Assembly: GCF_002161765.1 (NCBI RefSeq)
Contig: NZ_NFIN01000008.1
Coordinates: 51,782 to 115,781, forward strand
From: Bacteroides sp. An322
GTDB taxonomy: Bacteria; Bacteroidota; Bacteroidia; Bacteroidales; Bacteroidaceae
Length of the DNA: 64,000 bases
Direction: 5' to 3'
Shown: positions 28,201 through 36,340 of the stretch, piece by piece
Position numbering within the stretch: the stretch's first letter is position 1
Layout of the letters: every line of letters starts with the position of its first letter
Notes under the pieces: generated by a model
Database searches by the model: none
What the model saw: only the letters and a program-made list of their open reading frames with translations
What the model was told of the DNA's origin: nothing
Made by a program: the position numbers and the translations under genes

Positions 28201-29800
28201 CTTCACGGATAGGGTCGATGGCGGGGTTGGTCACTTGCGCAAACTGCTGGCGAAAATAATTGAACAATAGTTGCGGCATATCACTCAATACGGCAAGTGG
28301 CGTATCGTTTCCCATTGATGCGGTTGGTTCGGCACCATTGGTGCACATGGGTGTCAATGTGCGTTCAATGTCTTCGCGAGTGAAGCCGAATGCACGAAGT
28401 TTACGTTCAAAATCGTCTACAGTGTTTTCCACCTTTCTTCCGCTCTTCAAGGTGTTTAGTTCGATGCGGTTGGTCGAAAGCCATTGGCGATAGGGTTTTG
28501 CCGAGGCAAGTTGCTCTTTTAGTTCGCCGTCGTAGTAGATTTTGCCTTCCTGTGTGTCGATGAGCAATATTTTTCCAGGCTGGAGCCGTCCTTTCTCCTT
28601 GATGGTTTCCGGTTCGAAGCTGATAACCCCCGCTTCGCTTGCTACCACCATCATGTCGTTCTTTGTGATAAGGTAGCGTGCCGGACGTAATCCGTTGCGG
28701 TCGAGCATACCTCCAGCATACCGTCCGTCACTGAAAAGTAATGCCGCCGGTCCGTCCCACGGTTCCATCAGGATAGAGTGGTATTCGTAAAAAGCTTTTA
28801 GGTCTTCACTGATAGGATTTTTGTCGTTGAACGATTCAGGTACTAACATTGCCATGGCGTGTGGTAGGCTCAGTCCCGACATTACGAAGAACTCTAATAC
28901 ATTGTCTAATGAAGCACTGTCACTCATACCCGGTTGGATGATGGGACGGATGTCTTTTACATTGCCTAACGTGGGAGTGGATAATACACTTTCACGCGCT
29001 TCCATCCAGCCTCGGTTGCCTCGAATGGTATTGATTTCACCGTTATGTGCTAAGAGGCGGAACGGTTGCGCTAAGCTCCACGTAGGGAAGGTATTGGTGC
29101 TGAACCGTGAATGCACAATAGCGAGACCACTGGTGAAATAAGGCTGGGTCAGGTCCTGAAAATATTCGCGCACTTGTACTGATGAGAGCATCCCTTTGTA
29201 GACGATGTTCTTGCTCGACAAGGACACAATGTAGAAGTCTTTGTGTTGTATGCGTTTTTCTATCTTCTTACGTATAATATATAAGGTGCGTTCCAGATTG
29301 TCTGTATCAGTGGTACCGGTAATGAACACTTGTTTGATGGCTGGCTCGGTTTCTTGTGCGCTTTTGCCTAAAATATCGCTGTTCACCGGCACGCTACGCA
29401 AGTGCATCAAGGTCAGCCCTTCGCGTTCGATTTCTTCCAACATCACGCTTAATATTTGCGCCTGTTCTTTCTCGTTTTTGGGAAGGAATACCAGCCCGGT
29501 TCCGTACTTTCCTTTCTCCGGTACGGGGATGCCTTGCAGTAAGATAAATTCGTGAGGAATCTGTACCATAATACCGGCACCGTCTCCCGTCTTGTTGTCC
29601 GCACCTTCTGCCCCTCGGTGTTTCATGTTTTCCAATACCTTAAGTGCCGAGTCCACCAAATCATGCGACTTGTTGCCGTGAATATCGACAATCATTCCCA
29701 CACCGCAAGCATCGTGCTCGTAGGCAGCATCGTAAAGTCCCGTTTGTTGTACATTTGTAGCTGCGCTGCTTCTCATTCTGATAAAAGTTTCCTCTTTCAT
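25283..29800 (-). CDS. gltB: Glutamate synthase large subunit
   Basis: 1505 residues, full length. Class II amidotransferase domain with the nucleophile Cys32 in [15 protein letters not shown]; the first 31 residues are a propeptide that must be removed. The central and FMN-binding synthase domains follow (for example [13 protein letters not shown] [39 protein letters not shown]). The 3Fe-4S cysteines lie in [20 protein letters not shown]. The C-terminal glutamate synthase domain ends the protein. First gene of the glt operon, with its promoter at 29857-29890. Nitrogen control is likely, though no specific operator was seen. Confidence 0.97.
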   Translation of the reverse strand: [1505 protein letters not shown]

Positions 29801-29856
29801 TGGTGTTTGCTTTCTTTTTATCGTTGTTTAGTTGTTTGTATCTATCTATTTGATTG

Positions 29857-29890
29857 CAAAGATAAGATGTATGCAAACATTATGTGCAAA
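29857..29890 (-). promoter_or_regulatory. Promoter of gltBD
   Basis: Minus-strand TATCTTTG at 29864-29857 and TTTG at 29890-29887 with a 22 bp spacer, 56 bp before the gltB ATG. Confidence 0.65.
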
Positions 29891-30260
29891 GGAATACCTA
29901 TTTTGTTTCAAAAAAGATAAAGCATAATCTGTGTAACTTGCAATCTTTCTTAAATTCATGTGTAATATATTTGTAATTGTAAGTAAAATTGACACTTTTA
30001 TTATAAAATAAAAGTTGTCTTGGTTGAAAAAGAGAAGATTCTTGGTAGTTGGTTGTTTGTTATTTGAGTTGTTCTTTTCAGAGTGTTTTTCTTTGCAGTA
30101 AGTTTTATCATTATTGATTTGGAAGGAGATTGTTACTTTTTCATTAAAGTAGATAAGTTAAAGATGTAAAACATGTCTCATATTTAGAATATGCGTGTGT
30201 AAGAAATCAATAGTTATTATTTATATTCGTCAATGAGATTAAATTTAAAAGAAAAGCCTT
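29891..30260. other. AT-rich intergenic region, no gene seen
   Basis: About 370 bases upstream of gltB and of the 30261 lipoprotein, which are divergent. It has a near-palindromic CTTTTATTATAAAATAAAAG at 29995-30014. No good TAnnTTTG box was seen for the plus-strand gene. It probably holds control sites for the nitrogen operon. Confidence 0.5.
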
Positions 30261-30695
30261 ATGAAACATTTCTTATACTACCTGATTGCGTTAGCCGTAT
30301 GCTTGCCGTCCGCTTCATGCAGCGATGCGTTTGTGGAATTGCCGTATGCATACGATGAAATCAGTTACAGACGTGGTTACGACCTTGATATTCCTTTGGA
30401 CACCGTGGTTTATATTGAGAGCCAAACCGAATTCGACCTGCTTTTTGCTGAGGAAGATACGAAACCCGAGGCAAACATACCCTTCTCAGATGGTGTATTG
30501 GCGATAGTGAAAGGGATTTCCGGTAGCGGAATAACCGATGTGCAGAAAGAGCTGCTCCAGTCGGGCGACCGCTACCGCCTTTCTGTCCGAATATATCAGA
30601 ATATGACAAGCGTTGTAGAGACCTGGTATGTCGCCTACGTCATTCCGAAAGAATATGTAGGCAAGATTGATTTGGATATAGAATACATTGAATAG
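30261..30695 (+). CDS. Small lipoprotein, unknown function
   Basis: 144 residues with a lipoprotein signal peptide (MKHFLYYLIALAVCLPSASC, lipobox SASC). The mature part includes YIESQTEFDLLF, FSDGVLAIVKGISGSGI and ETWYVAYVIPKEYVGKIDL; this beta-rich layout resembles the PrcB C-terminal type of domain, but the match is weak. It ends about 45 bp before the convergent barrel gene. Nothing nearby suggests its job. Confidence 0.65.
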   Translation: MKHFLYYLIALAVCLPSASCSDAFVELPYAYDEISYRRGYDLDIPLDTVVYIESQTEFDLLFAEEDTKPEANIPFSDGVLAIVKGISGSGITDVQKELLQSGDRYRLSVRIYQNMTSVVETWYVAYVIPKEYVGKIDLDIEYIE

Positions 30696-30739
30696 GCTAT
30701 GCGCTTCTGTGTCTTCGCGTTGAAAATGGTAAGACCGCA

Positions 30740-33013
30740 TCACATCCCAAACCGCGATGTATCCACTTCTTTCGCTTCCTGCTTCTTATACCCGCCGAAC
30801 CGATAGCTGAACGAGACGGTGAGGCTGCGCTCGTAGTTCTTTACCCGCATATCGAAGTGCTGGGTGCCGTTGCGCGACTCGATGTTGAGGCGGTTCATCC
30901 CGTTGAAGAGGTCGGTTCCCTTTGCTTGAATCATCGCCTTGCCATTGGCGAAGGTATAGCGCAGGGCGGCATCCACATAACCCACGGCACCGATGCTGTA
31001 ACTGCCTTGCACGCTGCCTGTCTGACCGAAGGCGGACACTTCCAGGCGGATGTCGGGCTTGCGGCTCAGGGTGAAGGTGTTCGTCCATTGCCCGATGCCT
31101 GCCCAACGCTTGTGGTCGAAAGGTGCGTCGAAGTAATCGCTCGCCTTGTCGTGTTTCAGCTGGGCATTCAGCATCAGCTGGCTGTCCCACCACGTTCCTG
31201 CTTTGAAAGGGATGACGGCAGTGAAGGTCAGCAGCTTGATGAAATCCCAGTTCTGGTAATTGTACACGGCATGCAATTCGTGCGAATCGAGGTAAGTCAT
31301 CTGCATAAAATAGTCGGGCACGTAGCTGTAGTCCGCTTGCAGGATGTATTTGTTCTTCCAGATGTACGTCAGCGTGGCGGTATAGTCGCTGTACGGGCGC
31401 AGGTTGGTGTTGCCCACCGAGGTCTGATACCCGTTCAGGTAGCTTACGCTTCCGCTCAGCGTCCAATAGTCGGGATAAGTCTTGTCCGAGCTGAACGACA
31501 ACTGGAAGATGTGCGAGGGCGAAGGGATGTAGTTCAGCGAGAGGGTGGGATAGACCGCCCATTTCCGGTAGTCTGCCATTCGGTAATACTCCACCGCCGC
31601 CGATGCGCTGAGGTTCCATTGCGGACTGAATGCCTTGTCGAAGCCCGCATAGACGTTATAGGTATATTCGTCGATGCGACTTTCGGTATTCTCACCGCTC
31701 ATTTCGGGCTGGTCGTATCGCTGCGAATTGCGGTCATCGACGTAGGCGAACGAAGTTCCGTAGTTCAGCGTCCAGTCTTTCGCGAGCGAATGGCTTTGGT
31801 CGGCATACACTTTCCAGCGGTCGATTCGCTGGTGCGAGTCGCTCCGGAAGGCGGAAGGCTCGGATTCGGTGTCAGTGAAGTCCTGCGTGTTTTCGTCCTT
31901 ATAATAGGTATAGTCGACTCCCGCGCTCAGCCCGAATCCGGCGGTATAGTTCAGCGAGGCATTGTGCAGCTGTATGTCGCTCCGCTTGTCATTGTGCGAG
32001 TTTGTGACGTTGCCCCATGCGTCCATTACCGATTTTCCGTCAGGCTTCAGGCTGCCCATGTAGCTGAGGCTGAGGCGGTCGTCTGCCGTAGGCTTATACG
32101 TGGTGCCGAGGCGGAAGGTATGGGTAAGGCTTCGTCCCCAGCCATTGTCGGGCAGGCGGATGTCGTGCGTCTCGCCATCCACGGTATGCAGGGCGCGGAA
32201 ATCCATGCCCTGACGGTAATAGCGGTCCTTGAGGTTGTACATCGCGTCCACATCCCAGCGTTCCGAGAGCCAAGCCAACGTGACTCCTCCGCTTCCGCCT
32301 GCCTCGTCCTTCTGCACGTAATTGCCGTTTACTTCGCCTTGCAGCCCGCTTTCGCCCACTTTGTAGCCCTTCACTACGAGATTGATAGCCGCCCCACGCA
32401 CGTGGTACTGCGGAGGCGCACTATACATCACTTCCGCCCGCTCCACGCGCGAGGCAGGCATCGCTTTTAAGAGAGATACCATTTGTTCGTATGTCAGCGA
32501 CGAAGGCTTGCCGTTCAGGATGAGGCTCACGGCTCCCGTGCCCGCCAAGGTGAGCGTGCCATTTTGTTCCATGACGCCGGGCAGCCGGAGCACCGCTTCG
32601 TAGGCATTGGTCACAAGGCGGCTGGCTGCGAGTTGTGCCACGTCATACGTCAGCCGGCTGCCCTCCATTTTCACCAAGGGCCGTTCGCCCCTCACCGTCA
32701 CTTCGCCCAACGCATAGTCTTTTGGCGTAAGCACGAGTGTCCCCGCGTTCGCACCGCTTCCCTCGCGGACGAGCGTTTGATAGATAAGGTGTTGCACGAC
32801 GAGGCGGTACCTTTCGGGGCACTGCCCGAAGCGGAACACGCCCAAGCTGTCCGTCAGCGTCGCATCGATATAAGTCGAGTCGGCGGCTTGCAGCACCACG
32901 GTAGCGGCTTCTACTGCCTGCTGCTTCATATCAGTTACTTTTCCTGTCAAAGTCTGTGCGGCGAGCGTCCCTGCGCCCAGCCCACACATCAGTAAGAAGA
33001 TAAATGCTTTCAT
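30740..33013 (-). CDS. TonB-receptor-like outer membrane barrel with carboxypeptidase-regulatory-like domain
   Basis: 757 residues. Signal peptide (MKAFIFLLMCGLGAGTLAAQ), then a CarboxypepD_reg-like domain (TLTGKVTDMKQQAVEAATVV), a plug-like region with RLPGVMEQNGTLTLAG and LILNGKPSSLT, and a large C-terminal barrel ending in a Phe/Tyr strand (SLTVSFSYRFGG). It belongs to the Bacteroidetes OMP_b-brl_3 group related to TonB-dependent receptors. No SusD partner is present, so it is not a polysaccharide utilisation locus. The start is set at 33013 by the signal peptide; the longer reading from 33067 starts upstream of the promoter. This gene is more GC-rich than its neighbours. Confidence 0.85.
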   Translation of the reverse strand: MKAFIFLLMCGLGAGTLAAQTLTGKVTDMKQQAVEAATVVLQAADSTYIDATLTDSLGVFRFGQCPERYRLVVQHLIYQTLVREGSGANAGTLVLTPKDYALGEVTVRGERPLVKMEGSRLTYDVAQLAASRLVTNAYEAVLRLPGVMEQNGTLTLAGTGAVSLILNGKPSSLTYEQMVSLLKAMPASRVERAEVMYSAPPQYHVRGAAINLVVKGYKVGESGLQGEVNGNYVQKDEAGGSGGVTLAWLSERWDVDAMYNLKDRYYRQGMDFRALHTVDGETHDIRLPDNGWGRSLTHTFRLGTTYKPTADDRLSLSYMGSLKPDGKSVMDAWGNVTNSHNDKRSDIQLHNASLNYTAGFGLSAGVDYTYYKDENTQDFTDTESEPSAFRSDSHQRIDRWKVYADQSHSLAKDWTLNYGTSFAYVDDRNSQRYDQPEMSGENTESRIDEYTYNVYAGFDKAFSPQWNLSASAAVEYYRMADYRKWAVYPTLSLNYIPSPSHIFQLSFSSDKTYPDYWTLSGSVSYLNGYQTSVGNTNLRPYSDYTATLTYIWKNKYILQADYSYVPDYFMQMTYLDSHELHAVYNYQNWDFIKLLTFTAVIPFKAGTWWDSQLMLNAQLKHDKASDYFDAPFDHKRWAGIGQWTNTFTLSRKPDIRLEVSAFGQTGSVQGSYSIGAVGYVDAALRYTFANGKAMIQAKGTDLFNGMNRLNIESRNGTQHFDMRVKNYERSLTVSFSYRFGGYKKQEAKEVDTSRFGM

Positions 33014-33042
33014 ATCCGTCTTTATTGTTTTAATTGATGCCG

Positions 33043-33050
33043 CAAATGTA
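33043..33050 (-). promoter_or_regulatory. -7 box of the barrel gene
   Basis: Minus-strand TACATTTG at 33050-33043, 29 bp before the ATG at 33013. Confidence 0.5.
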
Positions 33051-33156
33051 ATCGTCCGACCCCGCACCGGTGGTTAACGCAACGTTAACGGAACGTTAAT
33101 AAGGGGAATGCTGGATTGTTTATCATTAAATCAGTGCAAGTTACGGTGAAAAATAG

Positions 33157-33164
33157 TATCTTTG
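33157..33164 (+). promoter_or_regulatory. -7 box of the PIN toxin-antitoxin pair
   Basis: TATCTTTG at 33157-33164, 25 bp before the antitoxin ATG. No clear TTTG at -33. Confidence 0.5.
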
Positions 33165-33189
33165 TACGAATCTTTAAAAGAAAAAACTT

Positions 33190-33405
33190 ATGGAAGCAAC
33201 AACCTTAACCCCTACGCAGCAACATTTGCTGAAACTTTTCTCGTTCGATAACAGCGAAGCCTACGCACGCGAGATACAAGAAGTGCTGACCCGCCATTTC
33301 CAAGCAAAGCTCGACCAAGAGTCCGATCGGCTTTGGGATGAAGGCATACTCAATCAGCAACGTCTTGACGAACTGCGGAAAGAAGACCTGCACATAAAAC
33401 AGTGA
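33190..33405 (+). CDS. Putative antitoxin of a PIN-type pair
   Basis: 71 residues: MEATTLTPTQQHLLKLFSF, then a helical region and LWDEGILNQQRLDELRKEDL. This looks like the small helical proteins that precede PIN toxins in Bacteroidetes. Antitoxins of this kind bind and inhibit the PIN nuclease and often repress their own promoter. Its stop is 4 bp before the PIN start. No DNA-binding fold can be named from the sequence. The pair is an inference from size, order and the neighbour. Confidence 0.72.
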   Translation: MEATTLTPTQQHLLKLFSFDNSEAYAREIQEVLTRHFQAKLDQESDRLWDEGILNQQRLDELRKEDLHIKQ

Positions 33406-33409
33406 ACGT

Positions 33410-33814
33410 ATGGCACGGTTAGTACTCGACACCAACAGCCTTATCCAGTGCATCGCACGTCGAAGCCATTACCACGCAATATGGCTTTCCCTGCTTGACG
33501 GGCGCAACAGCCTCTGCGTGTCGAACGAAATACTGGAAGAGTATGAAGAAATTCTGGAACGGAAAGCAAGCCACACCTTTGCTATGCTTGCTATCAATGT
33601 AATCATAAACAATCCGTACACGGTTTTTATTACTCCTTATTATCATTTCAATCTGATAACCGTCGATTTTGACGATAACAAGTTTGTAGATTGTGCGGTG
33701 GCAGGAAATGCCAAATTCATTGTGACCGAAGACCATCACTACGACATCTTGCAAAAGATTGATTTCCCCAAAGTGGAAATCATCAAGCTGGATGAGATGA
33801 TGTGCAGAATCTGA
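33410..33814 (+). CDS. PIN domain toxin (putative toxin-antitoxin system)
   Basis: 134 residues with the acidic PIN active site: first Asp in MARLVLDTNSLIQ, a Glu in SNEILEEYEEIL, and later Asp residues in DDNKFVDCAVAGNAKFIVTEDHHY. This is the COG1569-type PIN group annotated as toxin-antitoxin toxins. PIN toxins cut RNA when freed from the antitoxin. Downstream is a GC-rich tandem repeat array. Confidence 0.85.
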   Translation: MARLVLDTNSLIQCIARRSHYHAIWLSLLDGRNSLCVSNEILEEYEEILERKASHTFAMLAINVIINNPYTVFITPYYHFNLITVDFDDNKFVDCAVAGNAKFIVTEDHHYDILQKIDFPKVEIIKLDEMMCRI

Positions 33815-33841
33815 TCCGGCGTTACGGAACAGACCTCGAAA

Positions 33842-34020
33842 AACGTGCAAAACGTCCGCCGACCCCTCGCCGCATACCTTCCGACACCCCGAAAATCCCC
33901 GGCGAGGGGTCGCCGCGCATTTTCCGACACTCCGAAAGTCTCCGGCGAGGGGGCGCCGCGCGTTTTCCGACACTCCGAAGGCCTCCGGCGAGGGGTCGCC
34001 GCACATTTTTTACCTCCCGG
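33842..34020. repeat. GC-rich tandem array of 43-bp units
   Basis: Units start at 33877, 33920 and 33963, with a decayed fourth from 34006; the spacing is exactly 43 bp. The unit begins TTTTCCGACACTCCGAAAGT and then runs through CTCCGGCGAGGGGTCGCCGC. Just before the first unit is an inverted partial copy (GACCCCTCGCCG at 33861). The region is far more GC-rich than the flanking genes. 43 is not a multiple of 3, so it is not coding. It lies between the PIN toxin and a promoter. Confidence 0.85.
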
Positions 34021-34045
34021 AAGGTGGTTTTTCGGAAAATAAAAC

Positions 34046-34053
34046 TATCTTTG
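34046..34053 (+). promoter_or_regulatory. -7 box after the 43-bp array
   Basis: TATCTTTG at 34046-34053, directly after the tandem array and 47 bp before the short ORF at 34101. Also the probable promoter of the kinase-regulator pair. Confidence 0.5.
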
Positions 34054-34100
34054 GGGGTGATTCAATAAACCCGAATGTCAAATTCAACCTATTTCCGACA

Positions 34101-34190
34101 ATGAAAACAATCGTAAAAATCAAAGAATTCGGCATCACAAAACTTAACAACGCCGAATATCAACTTCTCGACCCGCGTGCTCTGTGGTGA
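34101..34190 (+). pseudogene. Short ORF, possible remnant of a DUF6261-like protein
   Basis: 29 codons beginning MKTIVKIKEFGITKLNNAEY and stopping at 34188-34190, 14 bp before the kinase start. The opening resembles the N terminus of a Bacteroidetes protein family that often follows tandem repeats (DUF6261-like, by memory only). It may be a truncated gene or a leader peptide for the kinase operon. The good start, promoter and separation argue that it is translated. Sequence alone cannot decide. Confidence 0.4.
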
Positions 34191-34204
34191 AAACCAATCT
34201 GCTT

Positions 34205-35578
34205 ATGAAAGAGATAAGACACTTGCGCTGGATAGCCCTCATCGCCCTGCTGGCGATAGCGGAGCTGCAATACGTGTGGCTGGCGAACAGCTACCGGCTG
34301 GCTGAAGAGAGCTTGCGGATGAAGGCGGACGAGGTGTTCCGCGACGCTTCGCTGGAAGAGATGTTCCACCGGATGGAATCGTATAAAAAAGAACGGTTTG
34401 GCAAAGCAGACACGACATTCTCGCTGAAGTTTGAGGTGGATACGACGTATGCCGAGGTGGGCGGAGGCGCAAACCGGTGGCTGATGGCAAACATCCATAC
34501 CGCCATGCAGGATTACATTTACACGGAAATACACTTGGACGTATCGCTCCATGCGCTCGACTCGATTTATGCCCATCTGCTCGATTCGGTCGGCATCCGC
34601 GCCGAGGTAGCTTCATGCATCGTTGATTCTACGGGTCGGGTGCTACGTGCTTCAGAGGGGAAAGGGCTGCGTCCCGGAGGCATCCTGAAGACCGACCCGC
34701 TGATGCTCGACTTCGAGGAAGCGAGGTTTGTGCAGGGCGTCATTACCAATCCCTATTGGGTCATCGCGCGGCAGATGATATTAGTATTAGTAGCTACGGT
34801 GCTGATTATCGTAGTGTTGGTGGGATGCATCGCTTGGCAGATGCGCATCATCCTGCGGCAGGACAAGACAGCAAAGATACGCGAGGATTTCTCGTATGCC
34901 ATGATACACGACATGAAGACGCCCCTCAGCTCTATCGTAATGGGGACGCGCATCCTCGAAACAGGACGCCTCGACGACCAGCCGGAGAAGCGGGCGAAGT
35001 ATTTCCGCATCTTGCGCGAAGAGGGAGAGCACCTCATCAGCCTGACCAATAAGGTGCTGACCCTCGCCAAGTTAGAGAACAACCAACTGAAGCTCACGCG
35101 GACGGAATGTGCCCTGCATCCGATGCTGGAAGACCTTGCCGAGAAATATCGGGCAAAGTCAGAGAAGCCAATCAGCTTTGTATGGCATTTGGACGCGGAG
35201 ACGGTATATGCCGATGAGGAGTTCCTGCGCGAGGCGTTGAGCAACCTGATAGATAATGCCGTGAAGTATTCGGGCGAAGAGGTGACTATTGCTTTTGCAT
35301 CTCAAAAGCATCCCGATGGGAGCGTATCTGTTTCGGTGCGCGACGACGGTTGGGGCATCCCGCTGAAAGACCAGGCAAAGATATTTGAGAAATATGAACG
35401 TGCCTCGGCGGCAAGCCGGAGCCGCAAGGGAGGTCCGTCGGGCTTCGGCTTAGGGCTGAACTACGTGCTCCGCATCGTAGAGGCGCACGGCGGCACAGTG
35501 AAGTTAGAGAGTATCGAAGGCGAGTATAGCGAGTTTACACTGGTGTTGCCGTGTCTCACCACAGATTGCACAGATTAG
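34205..35578 (+). CDS. Sensor histidine kinase
   Basis: 457 residues. Two membrane helices (about 8-28, WIALIALLAIAELQYVW, and about 187-210) enclose a periplasmic sensing region. The HisKA domain has the phosphorylated His near residue 235 in YAMIHDMKTPLSS, and the HATPase has NLIDNAVKYSG, DDGWGIP and GFGLGLNYV. The response regulator follows 57 bp downstream. I chose the ATG at 34205; a GTG at 34184 would add seven residues. The last residues (TTDCTD) come from an inverted repeat arm, so the C terminus is unusual. Confidence 0.9.
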   Translation: MKEIRHLRWIALIALLAIAELQYVWLANSYRLAEESLRMKADEVFRDASLEEMFHRMESYKKERFGKADTTFSLKFEVDTTYAEVGGGANRWLMANIHTAMQDYIYTEIHLDVSLHALDSIYAHLLDSVGIRAEVASCIVDSTGRVLRASEGKGLRPGGILKTDPLMLDFEEARFVQGVITNPYWVIARQMILVLVATVLIIVVLVGCIAWQMRIILRQDKTAKIREDFSYAMIHDMKTPLSSIVMGTRILETGRLDDQPEKRAKYFRILREEGEHLISLTNKVLTLAKLENNQLKLTRTECALHPMLEDLAEKYRAKSEKPISFVWHLDAETVYADEEFLREALSNLIDNAVKYSGEEVTIAFASQKHPDGSVSVSVRDDGWGIPLKDQAKIFEKYERASAASRSRKGGPSGFGLGLNYVLRIVEAHGGTVKLESIEGEYSEFTLVLPCLTTDCTD

Positions 35579-35615
35579 AAAAATTAATTAGTTAAATCTG
35601 TGTAATCTGTGGTGA
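35556..35615. repeat. CACAGATT inverted repeat spanning the kinase stop
   Basis: Arms TCACCACAGATTGCACAGAT (from 35556) and AATCTGTGTAATCTGTGGTGA (35595-35615) pair over 21 bp with one mismatch and a 19-base loop. The left arm holds the last codons and stop of the kinase. A near copy lies at 36341-36399. Confidence 0.9.
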
Positions 35616-35624
35616 AAAACAGAA

Positions 35625-35630
35625 AGGAGG
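35625..35630 (+). promoter_or_regulatory. Strong Shine-Dalgarno site of the response regulator
   Basis: AGGAGG 5 bp before the ATG at 35636. Bacteroidetes genes mostly lack such sites, and it fixes the start here rather than at the upstream GTG (35609). Confidence 0.7.
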
Positions 35631-35635
35631 AACAA

Positions 35636-36331
35636 ATGACGAGACTGTTATTAGTAGAAGACGATGCCAACCTTTGCTACATCATCCGTGGCGGGCTGGA
35701 AGACATGATAGGCGGCTACGAGATACAGACAGCTGCCGACGGCGAGGAAGGCTTGCGGATTTGGAAAACGTGGAAGCCCGATGTGATTGTGTCCGACATC
35801 GAGATGCCCGTAATGGACGGGTATGAAATGGTGCACCGCATCCGCGAGACGGACGACCGGACGCCTATCCTCTTCACTTCGGGCAGGGTATCGCCCAAAG
35901 ACGTGGTGAAGGGGTACGAATTGGGGGTGAACAATTACATCAAGAAACCTTTCTTGTCCGAAGAATTGCACGCGCATATCACCGCCTTGCTCAAGATGAC
36001 GCAAGGCAGACAGGCAGAACCGCACGAAGCGGTCTTCGCGATAGGCAAGCTGTACACGTTTAATGCCGACCGCTCTACCTTATCGAAAGAAAGCGGGGAC
36101 ATGGAAACGCTTACCGTCCGTGAGGCGGATTTGCTCCGCCTGCTCTGCGAGAGCAAGGGAAAGGTGGTGCGCCGTGAGGTCATTCTTTCGCGCCTGTGGA
36201 ACACAGAAGACGATTATTTCGCTTCGCGCAGCCTGGATGTCTTTGTGTCGCGCTTGCGCAAACTGCTTTCGGCAGACGAGAGTGTGCAGCTAAAGACGGT
36301 GAAAGGCGTAGGGCTTCAGTTGGTGGACTGA
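35636..36331 (+). CDS. OmpR family response regulator
   Basis: 231 residues. Receiver domain with the acidic pair LLLVEDDANL, the phosphorylated Asp in VIVSDIEMPVMDG, and Lys in IKKPF. The C terminus is a winged helix DNA-binding domain (LTVREADLLRLLCESKGKVVRREVILSRLW, then RSLDVFVSRLRKLL). It is the partner of the upstream kinase. The gene is enclosed by two copies of the same inverted repeat. Confidence 0.93.
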   Translation: MTRLLLVEDDANLCYIIRGGLEDMIGGYEIQTAADGEEGLRIWKTWKPDVIVSDIEMPVMDGYEMVHRIRETDDRTPILFTSGRVSPKDVVKGYELGVNNYIKKPFLSEELHAHITALLKMTQGRQAEPHEAVFAIGKLYTFNADRSTLSKESGDMETLTVREADLLRLLCESKGKVVRREVILSRLWNTEDDYFASRSLDVFVSRLRKLLSADESVQLKTVKGVGLQLVD

Positions 36332-36340
36332 GTTGGTTTT

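Noticed and set aside
30857..32470. 537-residue open reading frame on the plus strand across the barrel gene
   Set aside because: It is the antisense shadow of a GC-rich gene; no signal peptide, no family motif and no promoter. The minus-strand gene has a clear domain order.
33419..34006. 195-residue minus-strand ORF over the PIN gene and the 43-bp array
   Set aside because: It is read through a tandem repeat of 43 bp, which changes frame every unit, and through an established PIN gene on the other strand.
33842..34020. Possible CRISPR array
   Set aside because: Units are directly joined with no spacers, and no cas genes are near. The same holds for the 22-bp arrays.
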